64,000 nucleotides of DNA from Pantoea sp. RIT-PI-b (GTDB lineage: Bacteria; Pseudomonadota; Gammaproteobacteria; Enterobacterales; Enterobacteriaceae). Positions 27,638 to 37,765 of the stretch are shown one piece after another. Each line of letters opens with the position of its first letter. The stretch's first letter is position 1. Location of the stretch: NCBI RefSeq assembly GCF_001187905.1, contig NZ_LGIS01000020.1, positions 372,001 through 436,000 on the forward strand, written 5' to 3'. A model generated the notes under the pieces. That model was not told the origin of the DNA, made no database searches, and saw nothing but the letters and a program-made list of their open reading frames with translations. A program made the position numbers and the translations under genes.

Positions 27638-29311
27638 ATGGGTATCTTAAAAAACTTCACCATCCGCGCCGTAATGCTCACCATTCTCGGGCTGTTTTGC
27701 CTGCTGTGGTGTGCCGTTGGGCTGTTTAGCGTCCACTCACTGAACGCCCTCGGCGAGGGCAACGAGATTGACCGCCAGCTGGTTAATCAAATGACGGTAT
27801 TGAGCAAAGGGAATGACCAGTATTTTCGTGTAGTTACGCGTCTGTCGCGCGTGATGGAAGGCCGTGCGTCGGGAGCCGCTGTCAATGGCGATGCTTTCGC
27901 ACCGGTGCAGCAAGCGCTCGACAATATGAAAAATTTGCTGGCGCAGTTCAAAACCATGGCGCCCGGTCCAATGGACGAAGCGACCGCCAACAGCGTGATT
28001 GCCAACTGGCAAAAGCTGCTGGATGAAGGCATCGCCCCGCAGGTTGCTCTGGCGCAACAGGGCACGGTGGATGCGTATCGCGCGCAGGCCAATAACGTTA
28101 CGCCGCCGCTGAGCCGCGCTTTTGGTGCCAGCGCAGAAGCCTTCAACCAAGCCGCAGGCAACAAACTGGATCAGACGCGCGTCACCGTCGATCATCTCAC
28201 CAGCATTACCAAAGTGATTATTTTAGTGGCGGTGGTGATTGGCTTGTTCATCCTGCTGTTTACCGATCGTTACCTGGTCGCGATGCTGGTAAAACCGCTG
28301 GAGCGCGTGCGCAACCACTTCGCCATCATTGCGCAGGGCGATCTCAGCCAGCCGGTGGCCGAGTTTGGCCGTAACTGCGTCGGCAAACTGGTGCCGTTAC
28401 TCAGTGCAATGCAGGACAGCCTGCGTGAAGCGGTAAGCGCCATTCGCAGCGGCACCGAGAATATCTATCGCGGCGCCGCAGAAATTTCGTCCGGTAACAA
28501 CGATCTCTCATCACGTACTGAAGAGCAGGCGGCAGCGCTGGAGCAGACGGCAGCCAGCATGGAGCAGCTCACCGCCACGGTGAAATTTAACGCCGATAAT
28601 GCGCGTCAGGCCAGTTCGTTAGCAGAAACCGCTACCGGCACCGCGCAACAGGGCGGACGTCTGGTGGGTGAAGTCGTCACCACCATGCAAGGCATTTCCG
28701 GCAGTTCGAAGAAGATTGCTGAAATCACCAATGTGATTAACAGCATCGCTTTCCAGACCAACATTCTGGCACTGAATGCTGCGGTGGAAGCCGCGCGCGC
28801 CGGTGAACAGGGGCGTGGTTTTGCCGTGGTGGCCAGCGAAGTGCGCAATCTGGCACAGCGCAGCGCCGGTGCCGCAAAAGAGATTGCCACATTGATTGAA
28901 GACTCCGTGCAGCGCGTGGAGAGAGGCTCGGAGCTGGTGAGCAGCGCGGGCAGCACCATGCACGATATTCTTAAGTCGGTGCAGGACGTCAATGAAATCA
29001 TGAAGCACATCGCTGCGGCTTCGGAAGAGCAGAGCAAAGGCATTTCGCAGGTCGGCACCGCCGTCACCGAGATGGACAGCGTGACGCAACAGAACGCCTC
29101 GCTGGTTGAAGAAGTGTCTGCCGCTGCCAGCGCGCTGGAGCGTCAAACCCAGGAGCTGCAGGCATCAGTAGCCAGATTCCGTCTGTCGGACAGTACGCCG
29201 GTCAGCAGCGCCGTTGTCGCACCGGCGGCCACCGCGCTGCGTCGTCCGGTACTGGCAGGCGCCGTTGGCGCTCAGCCGAAATCCACGACTGACGAATGGG
29301 TCTCTTTCTAA
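27638..29311 (+). CDS. Methyl-accepting chemotaxis protein
   Basis: A 557-residue chemoreceptor of the Tsr/Tar class. Transmembrane helices at about 8-30 and 190-212 flank a ~160-residue periplasmic four-helix ligand domain. HAMP and the methylation helices follow. The hairpin tip [20 protein letters not shown] is perfectly conserved. The C-terminus EWVSF resembles the NWETF-type pentapeptide that tethers CheR and CheB. The ligand cannot be deduced. A FliA promoter upstream shows control with the flagellar regulon. Its stop overlaps the convergent LysR gene by 4 bases. Confidence 0.95.
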   Translation: MGILKNFTIRAVMLTILGLFCLLWCAVGLFSVHSLNALGEGNEIDRQLVNQMTVLSKGNDQYFRVVTRLSRVMEGRASGAAVNGDAFAPVQQALDNMKNLLAQFKTMAPGPMDEATANSVIANWQKLLDEGIAPQVALAQQGTVDAYRAQANNVTPPLSRAFGASAEAFNQAAGNKLDQTRVTVDHLTSITKVIILVAVVIGLFILLFTDRYLVAMLVKPLERVRNHFAIIAQGDLSQPVAEFGRNCVGKLVPLLSAMQDSLREAVSAIRSGTENIYRGAAEISSGNNDLSSRTEEQAAALEQTAASMEQLTATVKFNADNARQASSLAETATGTAQQGGRLVGEVVTTMQGISGSSKKIAEITNVINSIAFQTNILALNAAVEAARAGEQGRGFAVVASEVRNLAQRSAGAAKEIATLIEDSVQRVERGSELVSSAGSTMHDILKSVQDVNEIMKHIAAASEEQSKGISQVGTAVTEMDSVTQQNASLVEEVSAAASALERQTQELQASVARFRLSDSTPVSSAVVAPAATALRRPVLAGAVGAQPKSTTDEWVSF

Positions 29312-30150
29312 ACGTCCGATAACCACGCCACCAGTTCCGGCAGGAACGGTGGCGCATCCTGTTCCGCCCGCTGTAACAGGCTGTAGCTCGCGCCGGTTGC
29401 CACACTGGCGGCAAACGGCGCAATCAAGCGTCCATGCGCCAGATCATTCTGCACTAAGGTGACATCCGCCACCGTGACACCAAAACCCTGAATCGCTGCG
29501 CTGATGGCTAAATCCATGGTGGCGAAATGCTGATTGCGCGCCATTGGCAGCGCCGCAGATTGCTTTGTCAGCCACAGCTGCCAGTCGCGCACATCCTGTG
29601 TGGGATGCAGGAAGGTAAACTTCGCCAATTCACTAATCTGTCCAGGCGGCGTGACGCTGCTGGCCATCACCGGCGTTAAACGCTCCTCGAACAGACAAAT
29701 TGCCCCCGCAGGCGTTGGTCCAAACACAATCGCCGCGTCAAAATTCTCCAGCTGCGAGCCATGATCGAGCGTGGTAGTGAGAGCGACGTGAATGTCAGGG
29801 CGCTGCTGCTCCAGCGCCACCAGTCGCGGCACCAGCCAGCGCATCGCGCAGGTCGGTGCCTTGAGCCGAATGGAGGCGTTGCTGCGGCTGGCTTTTTCGG
29901 TGGCATTGACCAGCAAGGTGAATCCTTGCTGCAGCTCCGGCAGCAGGGCAGCGCCCTGCTCGGTGAGATGCAATCCGCGGGCATGGCGCGTAAACAAAGC
30001 GAATCCTAACCAATTTTCCAGCGTAGCAATTTTGCGGCTCACCGCGCCCTGAGTGATGCACAGTTCGCTAGCCGCGCGCGTTAAATTAAGATGACGTGCG
30101 GTAACCAGAAACGCATGAATGGCATTAAGCGGCAGAGCGGAACGGGACAT
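29308..30150 (-). CDS. LysR-type regulator, GcvA-like
   Basis: A 280-residue LysR regulator of the GcvA-like subgroup: N-terminal [21 protein letters not shown] and [17 protein letters not shown], with effector domain opening [21 protein letters not shown] precedes the ATG. It is divergent from the aminotransferase and amino-acid binding protein genes (~125 bp gap), which it probably controls. Ligand unknown. Confidence 0.85.
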   Translation of the reverse strand: MSRSALPLNAIHAFLVTARHLNLTRAASELCITQGAVSRKIATLENWLGFALFTRHARGLHLTEQGAALLPELQQGFTLLVNATEKASRSNASIRLKAPTCAMRWLVPRLVALEQQRPDIHVALTTTLDHGSQLENFDAAIVFGPTPAGAICLFEERLTPVMASSVTPPGQISELAKFTFLHPTQDVRDWQLWLTKQSAALPMARNQHFATMDLAISAAIQGFGVTVADVTLVQNDLAHGRLIAPFAASVATGASYSLLQRAEQDAPPFLPELVAWLSDV

Positions 30151-30276
30151 AACAACCTCAAGCTATGATTTTTAATCATGGCTATTATGACAACAATTCG
30201 CTTGTCGACTCAAGCCACACGCCGTTGAATAGAAATCTATTTTCATTACGTGGTTATGCAACTTTCCGAGGCAACG

Positions 30277-31443
30277 ATGACCCTGAATAGCAGTGTTAAC
30301 ATCTCTTCCAAACAGCCTGATGTCGGCACGACGATTTTTAGCGTCATTGGCCAGCTGTCGGCGCAACATCAGGCTATTAACCTTTCGCAAGGCGCACCGA
30401 ATTTCCCCTGCGATCCGCAGTTGGTGGAGCTGGTGAGTAAAGCGATGCGTGAAGGGCACAACCAATACGCCTCGATGACCGGCTTGCCGGCGCTACGTGA
30501 AGCGCTGGCCGAGAAAGTCCACACGCTGTATGGCCAGCAATATGATGCTGGCAGCGAAGTATTGATCACCGGCAGCGCCAGCCAGGGCATTTACATGGCG
30601 ATCTCGGCGCTGGTGCATCCCGGCGATGAAGTGATCTTCTTCGAACCGGCCTTCGATAGCTACGCGCCGGTGGTGCGTTTGCAGGGCGCCACGCCAATCG
30701 GCCTGAAGTTGCAGGTACCTGATTTCGCCATCGACTGGGACGAACTGCGCGCTACCATTACTCCGCGCACCCGCATGATCATCATCAACACGCCGCATAA
30801 CCCTAGCGCACAGGTGCTGTCAGCGGCGGATTTGGATCAGCTCGCGGCGTTGACGCGCAACACCGATATTGTGGTGCTGTCTGATGAAGTCTACGAACAC
30901 ATTCTGTTTGATGGCCGCACGCATTGCGGTATGGCGACGCATCCGGAACTGGCGCAGCGCAGCGTGGTGGTTTCCTCCTTTGGCAAAACCTTCCACGTTA
31001 CCGGCTGGCGCGTCGGTTATGCGCTGGCACCGGCCGCGTTGATGGAGGAGATCGTCAAAGTGCATCAGTTCATGATGTACGCCGCTGATACGCCGATGCA
31101 GGTCGGCTTTGCTCACTATCTGCAACAGCCGCAAAACTATCTGCAGCTATCGCCGTTCTATCAGGAGAAGCGCGATCGCCTGCTGACATTGCTGCAGGAT
31201 TCGCCATTTAAGCTGCTGCCGAGCGCCGGCTCATTCTTTATGTTGGCCAGCTACGGACATTTCAGTGACGAAAGCGATAGCGAAATGGTAAAACGTCTCA
31301 TCGTCGATCACGGTGTGGCCACCATTCCGTTGTCGGCGTTTTATATGGACGGCACTGACAATAAATTAATTCGCCTGTCATTCGCAAAAGACGACGCAAC
31401 ACTTCAGGCCGGTGCAGAAGCGCTCTGCCGGGTCAAAGGGTAA
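30277..31443 (+). CDS. Pyridoxal phosphate aminotransferase, YbdL-like
   Basis: A 388-residue fold-type I aminotransferase. The start MTLNSS at 30277 follows GAGG; an earlier in-frame opening is less likely. Motifs include AINLSQGAPNF, NTPHNPSAQV, SDEVYEHI and the PLP-lysine SSFGKTFHVTGWRVGY (Lys237). It resembles E. coli YbdL, which prefers methionine and aromatic amino acids. The next gene starts 16 bases after its stop and encodes an amino-acid binding protein, so the pair likely handles one amino acid. Confidence 0.87.
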   Translation: MTLNSSVNISSKQPDVGTTIFSVIGQLSAQHQAINLSQGAPNFPCDPQLVELVSKAMREGHNQYASMTGLPALREALAEKVHTLYGQQYDAGSEVLITGSASQGIYMAISALVHPGDEVIFFEPAFDSYAPVVRLQGATPIGLKLQVPDFAIDWDELRATITPRTRMIIINTPHNPSAQVLSAADLDQLAALTRNTDIVVLSDEVYEHILFDGRTHCGMATHPELAQRSVVVSSFGKTFHVTGWRVGYALAPAALMEEIVKVHQFMMYAADTPMQVGFAHYLQQPQNYLQLSPFYQEKRDRLLTLLQDSPFKLLPSAGSFFMLASYGHFSDESDSEMVKRLIVDHGVATIPLSAFYMDGTDNKLIRLSFAKDDATLQAGAEALCRVKG

Positions 31444-31459
31444 CTTAGGGGTAAATATA

Positions 31460-32239
31460 ATGAAAAAATTTAACGCACTGTTTGTCGCTCTCGGTATGCT
31501 GACCTCGGCGCACGCGCTGGCGCAGGAAACCTTACGCTACGGTCTGGAATCGCAGTATCCGCCGTTTGAAAGCCGCAACGCGCAGGGCGAACTGGAAGGT
31601 TTTGATATCGAACTGGGCAAAGCGATTTGTCAGGTTGGCAACTTCGACTGTAAGTGGGTGGAAAGCAGCTTTGATGCGCTGATCCCGGCGCTGCAGGCGA
31701 AAAAGTTTGATGCCATCAACTCAGCGATGAACATCACCGAAGCCCGCGCCAAAAGCATCGACTTCACCAAGCCGATTTACCGCATTCCCACCATGCTGAT
31801 CGTGAAAGAGGGCGAGAAGCTGCAGCCAACGGCGGAATCGCTGAAAGGCAAAAATATCGGTGTGCTGCAGGGTTCGATTCAGGAAACCTATGCGAAGAAA
31901 CATTGGGAAGCGCAGGGCGTAACCGTTACCTCTTACCAGGATCAGAACCAGGTTTATAACGATATGGTGGCAGGTCGTCTCGACGGTACGTTGGTGATGT
32001 CGGCGGCGGGGCAATCGGGCTTCCTGGAAAAGCCGCAGGGTAAAGGCTTCGCCTTTGCCGGTAAGCCGGTTGAGGATGACACCATTCTCGGCACCGGTAT
32101 CGGTTTTGGCCTGCGTAAAGGTGATGCCACACTGAAGCAAGCGCTGGATGCGGCTATCACCAAGGTGCAGACCGACGGTACCGTTACCAAACTGGCGGCG
32201 AAATTCTTCCCAGGCATTGACGTGTCAGCGAGCAAATAA
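31460..32239 (+). CDS. Periplasmic amino-acid binding protein (HisJ/ArgT family)
   Basis: A 259-residue solute-binding protein of the polar amino-acid ABC class. The start MKKFNALF at 31460 has AGGGG upstream. The signal peptide ends SAHALA-QETLRYG. Family signatures LEGFDIELGKAIC, SFDALIPALQAKKFDAI and IGVLQGS are present. No permease or ATPase lies nearby, so it must share one encoded elsewhere or work as a receptor partner. It is co-transcribed with the aminotransferase. Confidence 0.88.
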   Translation: MKKFNALFVALGMLTSAHALAQETLRYGLESQYPPFESRNAQGELEGFDIELGKAICQVGNFDCKWVESSFDALIPALQAKKFDAINSAMNITEARAKSIDFTKPIYRIPTMLIVKEGEKLQPTAESLKGKNIGVLQGSIQETYAKKHWEAQGVTVTSYQDQNQVYNDMVAGRLDGTLVMSAAGQSGFLEKPQGKGFAFAGKPVEDDTILGTGIGFGLRKGDATLKQALDAAITKVQTDGTVTKLAAKFFPGIDVSASK

Positions 32240-32242
32240 TGT

Positions 32243-32308
32243 AAAAAAGGTCGCCAAAAAAGGCGACCTCCTTTTAATCGTAAGGTCGTCTTTTATGACG
32301 ACCTTTTT
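32243..32308. terminator. Tandem bidirectional terminators
   Basis: Two hairpins share the arm GGTCG. AGGTCGCC-AAAAAA-GGCGACCT (32248-32269), read on the minus strand, ends in six T and serves pepT. AAGGTCGTC-TTTTAT-GACGACCTT (32282-32305) followed by TTT serves the plus-strand binding-protein gene. The arrangement gives each convergent transcript its own terminator. Confidence 0.85.
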
Positions 32309-32312
32309 GGTG

Positions 32313-33542
32313 TTATTTCGCCGCTAAATAACACAGCGCTTCCGCTACCTGATACGACTTCACAAACGATGGAACCGGTAAAAACTCAAAGCGCGAATGG
32401 AAATTGTGCGCGCCGGTAAAGAAATTCGGCGTCAGCAGACCTTTCGCTGACAGCGCTGCACCATCGGTGCCACCGCGCATTGGAATCACTTTTGGTTCTA
32501 CGCCCACTTGTTCCAGCGCGGCAAAAATCAAGTCAATTGCGCGACGATCCTCACCAATTGCATTACTGATATTGCTGTACGTATCGTTAATGGTCAGCGC
32601 CACATGTCCGGTGGGATAACGCGCGGCAATCTCATCGGCCACTTCCACCAGTTGCTGCTTCCGCTTATCAAAACCCTGCAGATCGAAATCGCGAATCGAG
32701 GCTTTCAGGATGGCGCGGCTGGCATTGGCATGCATATCATTGAACCAGATATAGCCTTCGCGGCCTTCAGTATGCTCGGGTGTTTGCAAGCGATCAAAGC
32801 GCGAGATGAAGTCATGCGCCATCAGCAGTGGATTAACTAACACGCCTTTGCCCGACATCGGATGCGCCGGTACGCCGGTGAACACCAATTCAGCGGCGGC
32901 GGCGTTGAAGTTTTCATATACCACTTCACCCAACTCGCAGCAGTCGATGGTCCAGGCAAAATCGACGTTAAAGCGTTGCTCCAGATCGAGCGCTTTCGCA
33001 CCGCGCAGGCCAATCTCCTCATCGGGCACAAAGGCCACCACGATATCACCGTGATCGCCACGCAGGTTTTCCAGCAGCGTCATCACCACCGTCACCGCCG
33101 CTTTGTTGTCGGCACCAAGCACGCTGGTGCCATCACTAAAGATAATCTCTTGCCCCAGATAAGGTTGGATTTCCGGGTGTTCCGCCACGCGCAGCCAGAT
33201 GTCCTGCGTACGATTCAGGCACAGATCTTCCCCGTTAAACGTCAGGGTTTGCGGGTGAATGTCCGGCGACAAGCCCACATCCACGGTATCAATGTGGGTG
33301 ATAAAGCCAATGCGCGGTGCAGCAGGACGATTGCCGGGTTTGACGGCGGTAACCGTGGCGTGCTGGTCAATCACAATCTCTTGCAATCCCAGTTCGCCCA
33401 GCTCCTTTGCCAGTAATTCCGCCATCGCATGTTGGGACGGCGTACTCGGCAGCGTGGTTGATTTGGCATCGCTCTGGCTGGAAACCGCCAGATAACGGTA
33501 AAAACGCTGGGTCAATTGGCTGGCAAGTTGGTCTGTCATCAC
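32313..33542 (-). CDS. pepT: Peptidase T (tripeptidase)
   Basis: A 409-residue M20B dizinc aminotripeptidase releasing the N-terminal residue of tripeptides in the cytoplasm. Motifs: metal HIDTVD near residue 84, GADNKAA near 144, catalytic PDEEIGLRGA near 177, DCCELGE near 202, and a C-terminal metal His in TGAHNFHSRFEF. The length matches E. coli PepT (408). Two tandem ATG codons are possible; AAGGAA precedes both. In enterics pepT is FNR-regulated, but no clear FNR box is seen here. Confidence 0.93.
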   Translation of the reverse strand: MMTDQLASQLTQRFYRYLAVSSQSDAKSTTLPSTPSQHAMAELLAKELGELGLQEIVIDQHATVTAVKPGNRPAAPRIGFITHIDTVDVGLSPDIHPQTLTFNGEDLCLNRTQDIWLRVAEHPEIQPYLGQEIIFSDGTSVLGADNKAAVTVVMTLLENLRGDHGDIVVAFVPDEEIGLRGAKALDLEQRFNVDFAWTIDCCELGEVVYENFNAAAAELVFTGVPAHPMSGKGVLVNPLLMAHDFISRFDRLQTPEHTEGREGYIWFNDMHANASRAILKASIRDFDLQGFDKRKQQLVEVADEIAARYPTGHVALTINDTYSNISNAIGEDRRAIDLIFAALEQVGVEPKVIPMRGGTDGAALSAKGLLTPNFFTGAHNFHSRFEFLPVPSFVKSYQVAEALCYLAAK

Positions 33543-33665
33543 AATTCCTTATTAGCATTGCGGCGTCGGTAGTACGCGTGCTGGTTAAATCATGTTATTT
33601 ATTAGTCAGATGAACATTAAATAACGAAGCTGACTCATGGAAGTCAATAAAAAGCGAGGATCTTA

Positions 33666-35267
33666 ATGAAAAAAGTGATGGCAAAACTGACGCTGACGGC
33701 ACTCGGATTAGCGGTAGCAGGCGGCGTTTCGGCGAAAACGCTGGTTTATTGTTCAGAGGGATCGCCCGAGAACTTCAACCCGCAGCTGTACACGTCGGGC
33801 ACCAGCGTGGATGCCAGCGCCGTGCCGATTTTCAACCGCCTGGTTGATTTCACTCCGGGCACAACCGAACTGGTGCCGAGCCTGGCCGAGAGCTGGGACA
33901 TCAGCCCGGATGGCACGGTTTACACCTTCCATCTGCGCAAAGGGGTGAAATTCCAGAGCAACAAACTGTTTAAGCCTTCGCGCGACTTCAATGCGGATGA
34001 CGTGATCTTCTCGTTTATGCGTCAGATGGACGCCAAAAATCCCTACCACAACGTCTCGGGCGGCAACTACGCCAACTTTGAAAGCCTTGAGCTGGCGAAG
34101 CTGATCAAAGGCATTGATAAGGTTGATGACAACACCGTGCGCATCACCTTAGCGCATGCCGAAGCGCCATTCCTCGCTGACCTGGCCTGGTATTTTGCCT
34201 CGATCCACTCGGCAGAATATGCCGACCAGATGTTGAAAGCGGGTACGCCAGAAAAAGTCGATATGGAGCCCATTGGCACCGGCCCGTTTGAGCTGGTGCA
34301 GTATCAAAAAGATTCGCGCATTCTCTATAAAGCCTTCCCGGAATACTGGCAGGGCAAGGCGAAACTCGATCGCATCGTGTTCTCTATCACCCCGGATGCG
34401 TCGGTGCGTTACGCCAAGCTGGAGAAAAATGAGTGCCAGATTATGCCGTTCCCCAATCCGGCCGATCTGGAGAAGATGCGCAGCAATCCTGATCTGACCC
34501 TTGAGCAGAAATCGGGTCTGAACACCGGCTTCCTGTCATTCAACACCACCAAAGCGCCGCTGGATAACGTCAAAGTGCGTCAGGCGCTGGCGATGGCGAT
34601 GGCGATTAACAAGCAGGCGATCATTGATGCCATTTTCAAAGGCACCGGCACGGTGGCAAAAAACATTCTGCCGTCCGACGTGTGGAGCGCGGATAAAGAC
34701 CTGAAGGATTACGACTACGATCCCACCAAAGCCAAAGCGCTGCTGCAGGAAGCGGGAATTAAACCGGGTACCGAAATTGCGCTGTGGGCGATGCCGGTGC
34801 AGCGACCATATAACCCGAATGCACGACGGATGGCTGAGATGATTCAGGCCGATTGGGCCCAGGTGGGCATCAAAGCCAATATCGTTAGCTATGAGTGGGG
34901 CGAGTACCTTAAGCGCGTGAAGGGCGGCGAACACCAGGCAGCATTGATGGGCTGGACCACCGCGACCGGCGATCCGGATAACTTCTTCGGCCCGCTGTAT
35001 AGCTGTACGTCGGCGAATGGCGGTTCCAACTCATCCAAATGGTGTTATCAGCCGTTTGAGAAAATCATCACCGAAGCCCGCGCCGAGCAAAATCATGATA
35101 AACGCGTCGCGCTCTATCAGCAGGCACAGCAAATGATGCACGACCAAATGCCAGCGGTGATGATTGCGCACTCAACCATTTTCGAGCCGGTACGCAAATC
35201 GGTGAGCGGTTATCAGGTCGATCCGTTCGGTAAACACATCTTCTATCCGGTGGATATCAAGAACTAA
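33666..35267 (+). CDS. Dipeptide-binding protein, DppA-like
   Basis: A 533-residue periplasmic substrate-binding protein of the DppA/OppA family, very close to E. coli DppA in motifs (KTLVYCSEGSPENFNPQL; FSITPDASVRYAKLEKNECQ; MPVQRPYNPNARRMAEMIQ). The signal peptide ends GGVSA. dppBCDF are absent here, so it is likely a paralogue that supplies another dpp transporter. It is divergent from pepT and convergent with a LysR gene, leaving one base between stop codons. A role in peptide uptake fits the neighbouring peptidases. Confidence 0.9.
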   Translation: MKKVMAKLTLTALGLAVAGGVSAKTLVYCSEGSPENFNPQLYTSGTSVDASAVPIFNRLVDFTPGTTELVPSLAESWDISPDGTVYTFHLRKGVKFQSNKLFKPSRDFNADDVIFSFMRQMDAKNPYHNVSGGNYANFESLELAKLIKGIDKVDDNTVRITLAHAEAPFLADLAWYFASIHSAEYADQMLKAGTPEKVDMEPIGTGPFELVQYQKDSRILYKAFPEYWQGKAKLDRIVFSITPDASVRYAKLEKNECQIMPFPNPADLEKMRSNPDLTLEQKSGLNTGFLSFNTTKAPLDNVKVRQALAMAMAINKQAIIDAIFKGTGTVAKNILPSDVWSADKDLKDYDYDPTKAKALLQEAGIKPGTEIALWAMPVQRPYNPNARRMAEMIQADWAQVGIKANIVSYEWGEYLKRVKGGEHQAALMGWTTATGDPDNFFGPLYSCTSANGGSNSSKWCYQPFEKIITEARAEQNHDKRVALYQQAQQMMHDQMPAVMIAHSTIFEPVRKSVSGYQVDPFGKHIFYPVDIKN

Positions 35268-35268
35268 G

Positions 35269-36195
35269 CTACGGACGCCAGCGCTGGCGCAGCGGCTTCT
35301 CCAGCGCATCCAGCTGCTGTAACAGAAACGAAAGAAACACATTCAGGGCAGCGCTACGGGGCCGCCCTGATTGCGCCTGTAGCTGCAACGTGCGTTGGCT
35401 GAGTTGATCAATGCCCACCGAGCGCAATATCAAACCGTGCGTTTCAGCTTCCTGCAGCACGGTAAAGGCGCTGCAAATGGTCACTGCCTGCGGCGTGCGT
35501 AGCAGGAATTGAAACAGCATCGAGAAGGTATCGCAGGTCATTACCGGTTCCACCAGGCAGCCGCTCATGTGGCTGGCGAGTTCAAACAGCTGACGTACCG
35601 TGGTGTTCTGCTGCGGTAATGCCAGCGGATAGTGGCTGAGGTCGGCCAGCGTGACCTGTGGCGCGGTAGCTAAAGGATGCGACTGATGCATCACAATTAA
35701 CACCGGTGCCGGCCAGGATCCCATCACTTCCACACCGCGTTCGGCATGCAGGCTAAACTGCAACGCCACATCACACTCGCCGTTGCGCAGCGCTTCGGCC
35801 ACGCCTTGCGTACTTGCCACTTTTATCTCGAACAACACGCCAGGATTGTCATTACGAAAATCAGCAATCATGCGCGGCAACAGGGTAAACGCCAGTCCAT
35901 CGGTACAGGCCACGCGAATCAGCGTGCGGCGCACCGCTTTCAGGCCTTTAATTTCCGCCAGCGCATACTCCATATCCAGCAGGTTCTTGCGCACATGATG
36001 GGCGAAAATTTCGCCCGCCTCATTCAACACCATGCCGCGCGCGTGGCGGGAAAACAGCGGCACGCCGACCTGATTCTCCAGCCGTTGAATTTGTCGACTA
36101 ATCGCCGACACCGCCACAAACAGCTGTTCGCTGGCGGCGCTGAGCGAGCCGGTATTCGCGACGGCGAGAAAATAGCGGATTTCACTGCTTAACAT
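35269..36195 (-). CDS. LysR-type regulator
   Basis: A 308-residue LysR regulator: HTH SEIRYFLAVANTGSLSAASEQL and VSAISRQIQRLENQVG, then an effector-binding domain. It lies between the DppA-like gene and a divergent M20 hydrolase-transporter pair (~150 bp gap), which it most likely controls. Ligand unknown. Confidence 0.85.
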   Translation of the reverse strand: MLSSEIRYFLAVANTGSLSAASEQLFVAVSAISRQIQRLENQVGVPLFSRHARGMVLNEAGEIFAHHVRKNLLDMEYALAEIKGLKAVRRTLIRVACTDGLAFTLLPRMIADFRNDNPGVLFEIKVASTQGVAEALRNGECDVALQFSLHAERGVEVMGSWPAPVLIVMHQSHPLATAPQVTLADLSHYPLALPQQNTTVRQLFELASHMSGCLVEPVMTCDTFSMLFQFLLRTPQAVTICSAFTVLQEAETHGLILRSVGIDQLSQRTLQLQAQSGRPRSAALNVFLSFLLQQLDALEKPLRQRWRP

Positions 36196-36343
36196 GCGGG
36201 TGCCTCATCGTGGTGCATGCCTCGAAAGTGGGCAGGCTAGCTTTGCCATAAAAGCAAATCTTACTCGATAAATTGATAATTGTGGCAAAGCAGTGTTTCC
36301 GCAAAGATGACTTAACGACAAAACAATAAAAGACAGGGCAAAC

Positions 36344-37765
36344 ATGACAGCACACCAGGCGGTTCAACAGGCCAGCGCTTATTTCGACAGCGGAGAATTT
36401 CAACGTATTTTGGCGCGTCGTGTGGCGCAACGCACGGAAAGCCAGCGTCAGGATCGTGATAACGAATTACAGCGCTATCTGCAGGACGAAATCGGTCCGC
36501 AGCTGATTGCGCTTGGCTTCACGCTGCACTTTATCGACAACCCGGAAGCCGCCAATCGACCGTTCCTCGTGGCGATCCGCATTGAAGATCCGGCGCTGCC
36601 AACCCTGCTCAGTTATGGTCACGGCGACGTGGTATTTGGCGATGATGAAAACTGGCGCGCGGGCTTATCGCCATGGCATATGGTTGAAGAGGGCGATCGC
36701 TGGTATGCGCGCGGCAGCGCGGATAACAAAGGCCAGCACTGCGTCAATCTGGCGGCGCTTGAGCAGGTGTTTAAGGTGCGCGGCGGAAGTCTGGGCTTCA
36801 ACTGCAAAATGCTGTTCGAGATGGGCGAAGAGATCAGCTCGCCGGGTCTGGCGCAGCTGTGCCAGCAACATGGCGAACTGCTGCAAGCCGACCTGTTTAT
36901 TGCTTCCGACGGCCCGCGTCTGAATGCGATTCGTCCAACGCTGTTCCTCGGCTCACGCGGCGCGGTTAACTTCCGTTTGACGATTAACGCGCGCGACAAC
37001 GCTTATCACTCCGGTAACTGGGGCGGACTGTTAACCAATCCGGGTACGCAACTGGCTAGCGCCATCGCTGCACTGGTTAACGCACAGGGGGTGTTGCAGG
37101 TTGCTGCGTTGAAACCTAACTCGCTCACGCCGCAGGTGCGTGACATTCTGGCGGATATCGAGGTCGGCGGCATGCCGGACGATCCCGCTATTGATGTCAA
37201 CTGGGGCGAGCCGGGGCTGTCACCTACGGAACGCCTGTATGGCTGGAACACGCTGGAAGTGCTGTCATTCCTGACGGGCAATCCGGCTCAGCCGATGAAT
37301 GCGATACCGGGCAGCGCGACAGCGGTATGCCAGCTGCGCTTTGTGGTCGGTACCGATTGGGAAAACCTCGCACAGCATGTGCGCGCCCATCTGCAACAGC
37401 ACGGTTTTGGCTATGTTGAGGTTGAATTCATGCGCGGATCGCCCGCCACACGGCTCGATCCGACCGATCCCCTCGTCGATTGGGTATTAACCAGCATGGC
37501 GGAAACCAGCGGCAAGAAACCGGCGCTGCTGCCCAATCTCGGCGGTTCGCTGCCAAATGAAGTGTTCTCCGATATTCTTGGTTTGCCCACGCTGTGGGTT
37601 CCGCATTCGTACCCGGCCTGTGGGCAGCATGGCGTCAACGAACACATGTTGAAATCGATCGCGCGCGAAGGTTTGCAGATCATGACGCGGCTGCTGTGGG
37701 ATTTAGGTGAGCAGGGTACGCAACTGGTGGCACAGCATCGTGCGCATGTCGGAGGTGGGCAATGA
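36344..37765 (+). CDS. M20 family metallopeptidase / amidohydrolase
   Basis: A 473-residue dizinc hydrolase of the M20 (ArgE/DapE/CPG2) group. Metal motifs are LLSYGHGDVV near residue 88, RGSADNKGQH near 122, EMGEEISSP near 161 and HSYPACGQHGVNEHM near 425. Such enzymes cleave peptides or N-acyl amino acids. It overlaps the following MHS transporter by 4 bases (ATGA), so substrate is probably imported by that transporter and hydrolysed here. Exact substrate unknown. Confidence 0.85.
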   Translation: MTAHQAVQQASAYFDSGEFQRILARRVAQRTESQRQDRDNELQRYLQDEIGPQLIALGFTLHFIDNPEAANRPFLVAIRIEDPALPTLLSYGHGDVVFGDDENWRAGLSPWHMVEEGDRWYARGSADNKGQHCVNLAALEQVFKVRGGSLGFNCKMLFEMGEEISSPGLAQLCQQHGELLQADLFIASDGPRLNAIRPTLFLGSRGAVNFRLTINARDNAYHSGNWGGLLTNPGTQLASAIAALVNAQGVLQVAALKPNSLTPQVRDILADIEVGGMPDDPAIDVNWGEPGLSPTERLYGWNTLEVLSFLTGNPAQPMNAIPGSATAVCQLRFVVGTDWENLAQHVRAHLQQHGFGYVEVEFMRGSPATRLDPTDPLVDWVLTSMAETSGKKPALLPNLGGSLPNEVFSDILGLPTLWVPHSYPACGQHGVNEHMLKSIAREGLQIMTRLLWDLGEQGTQLVAQHRAHVGGGQ

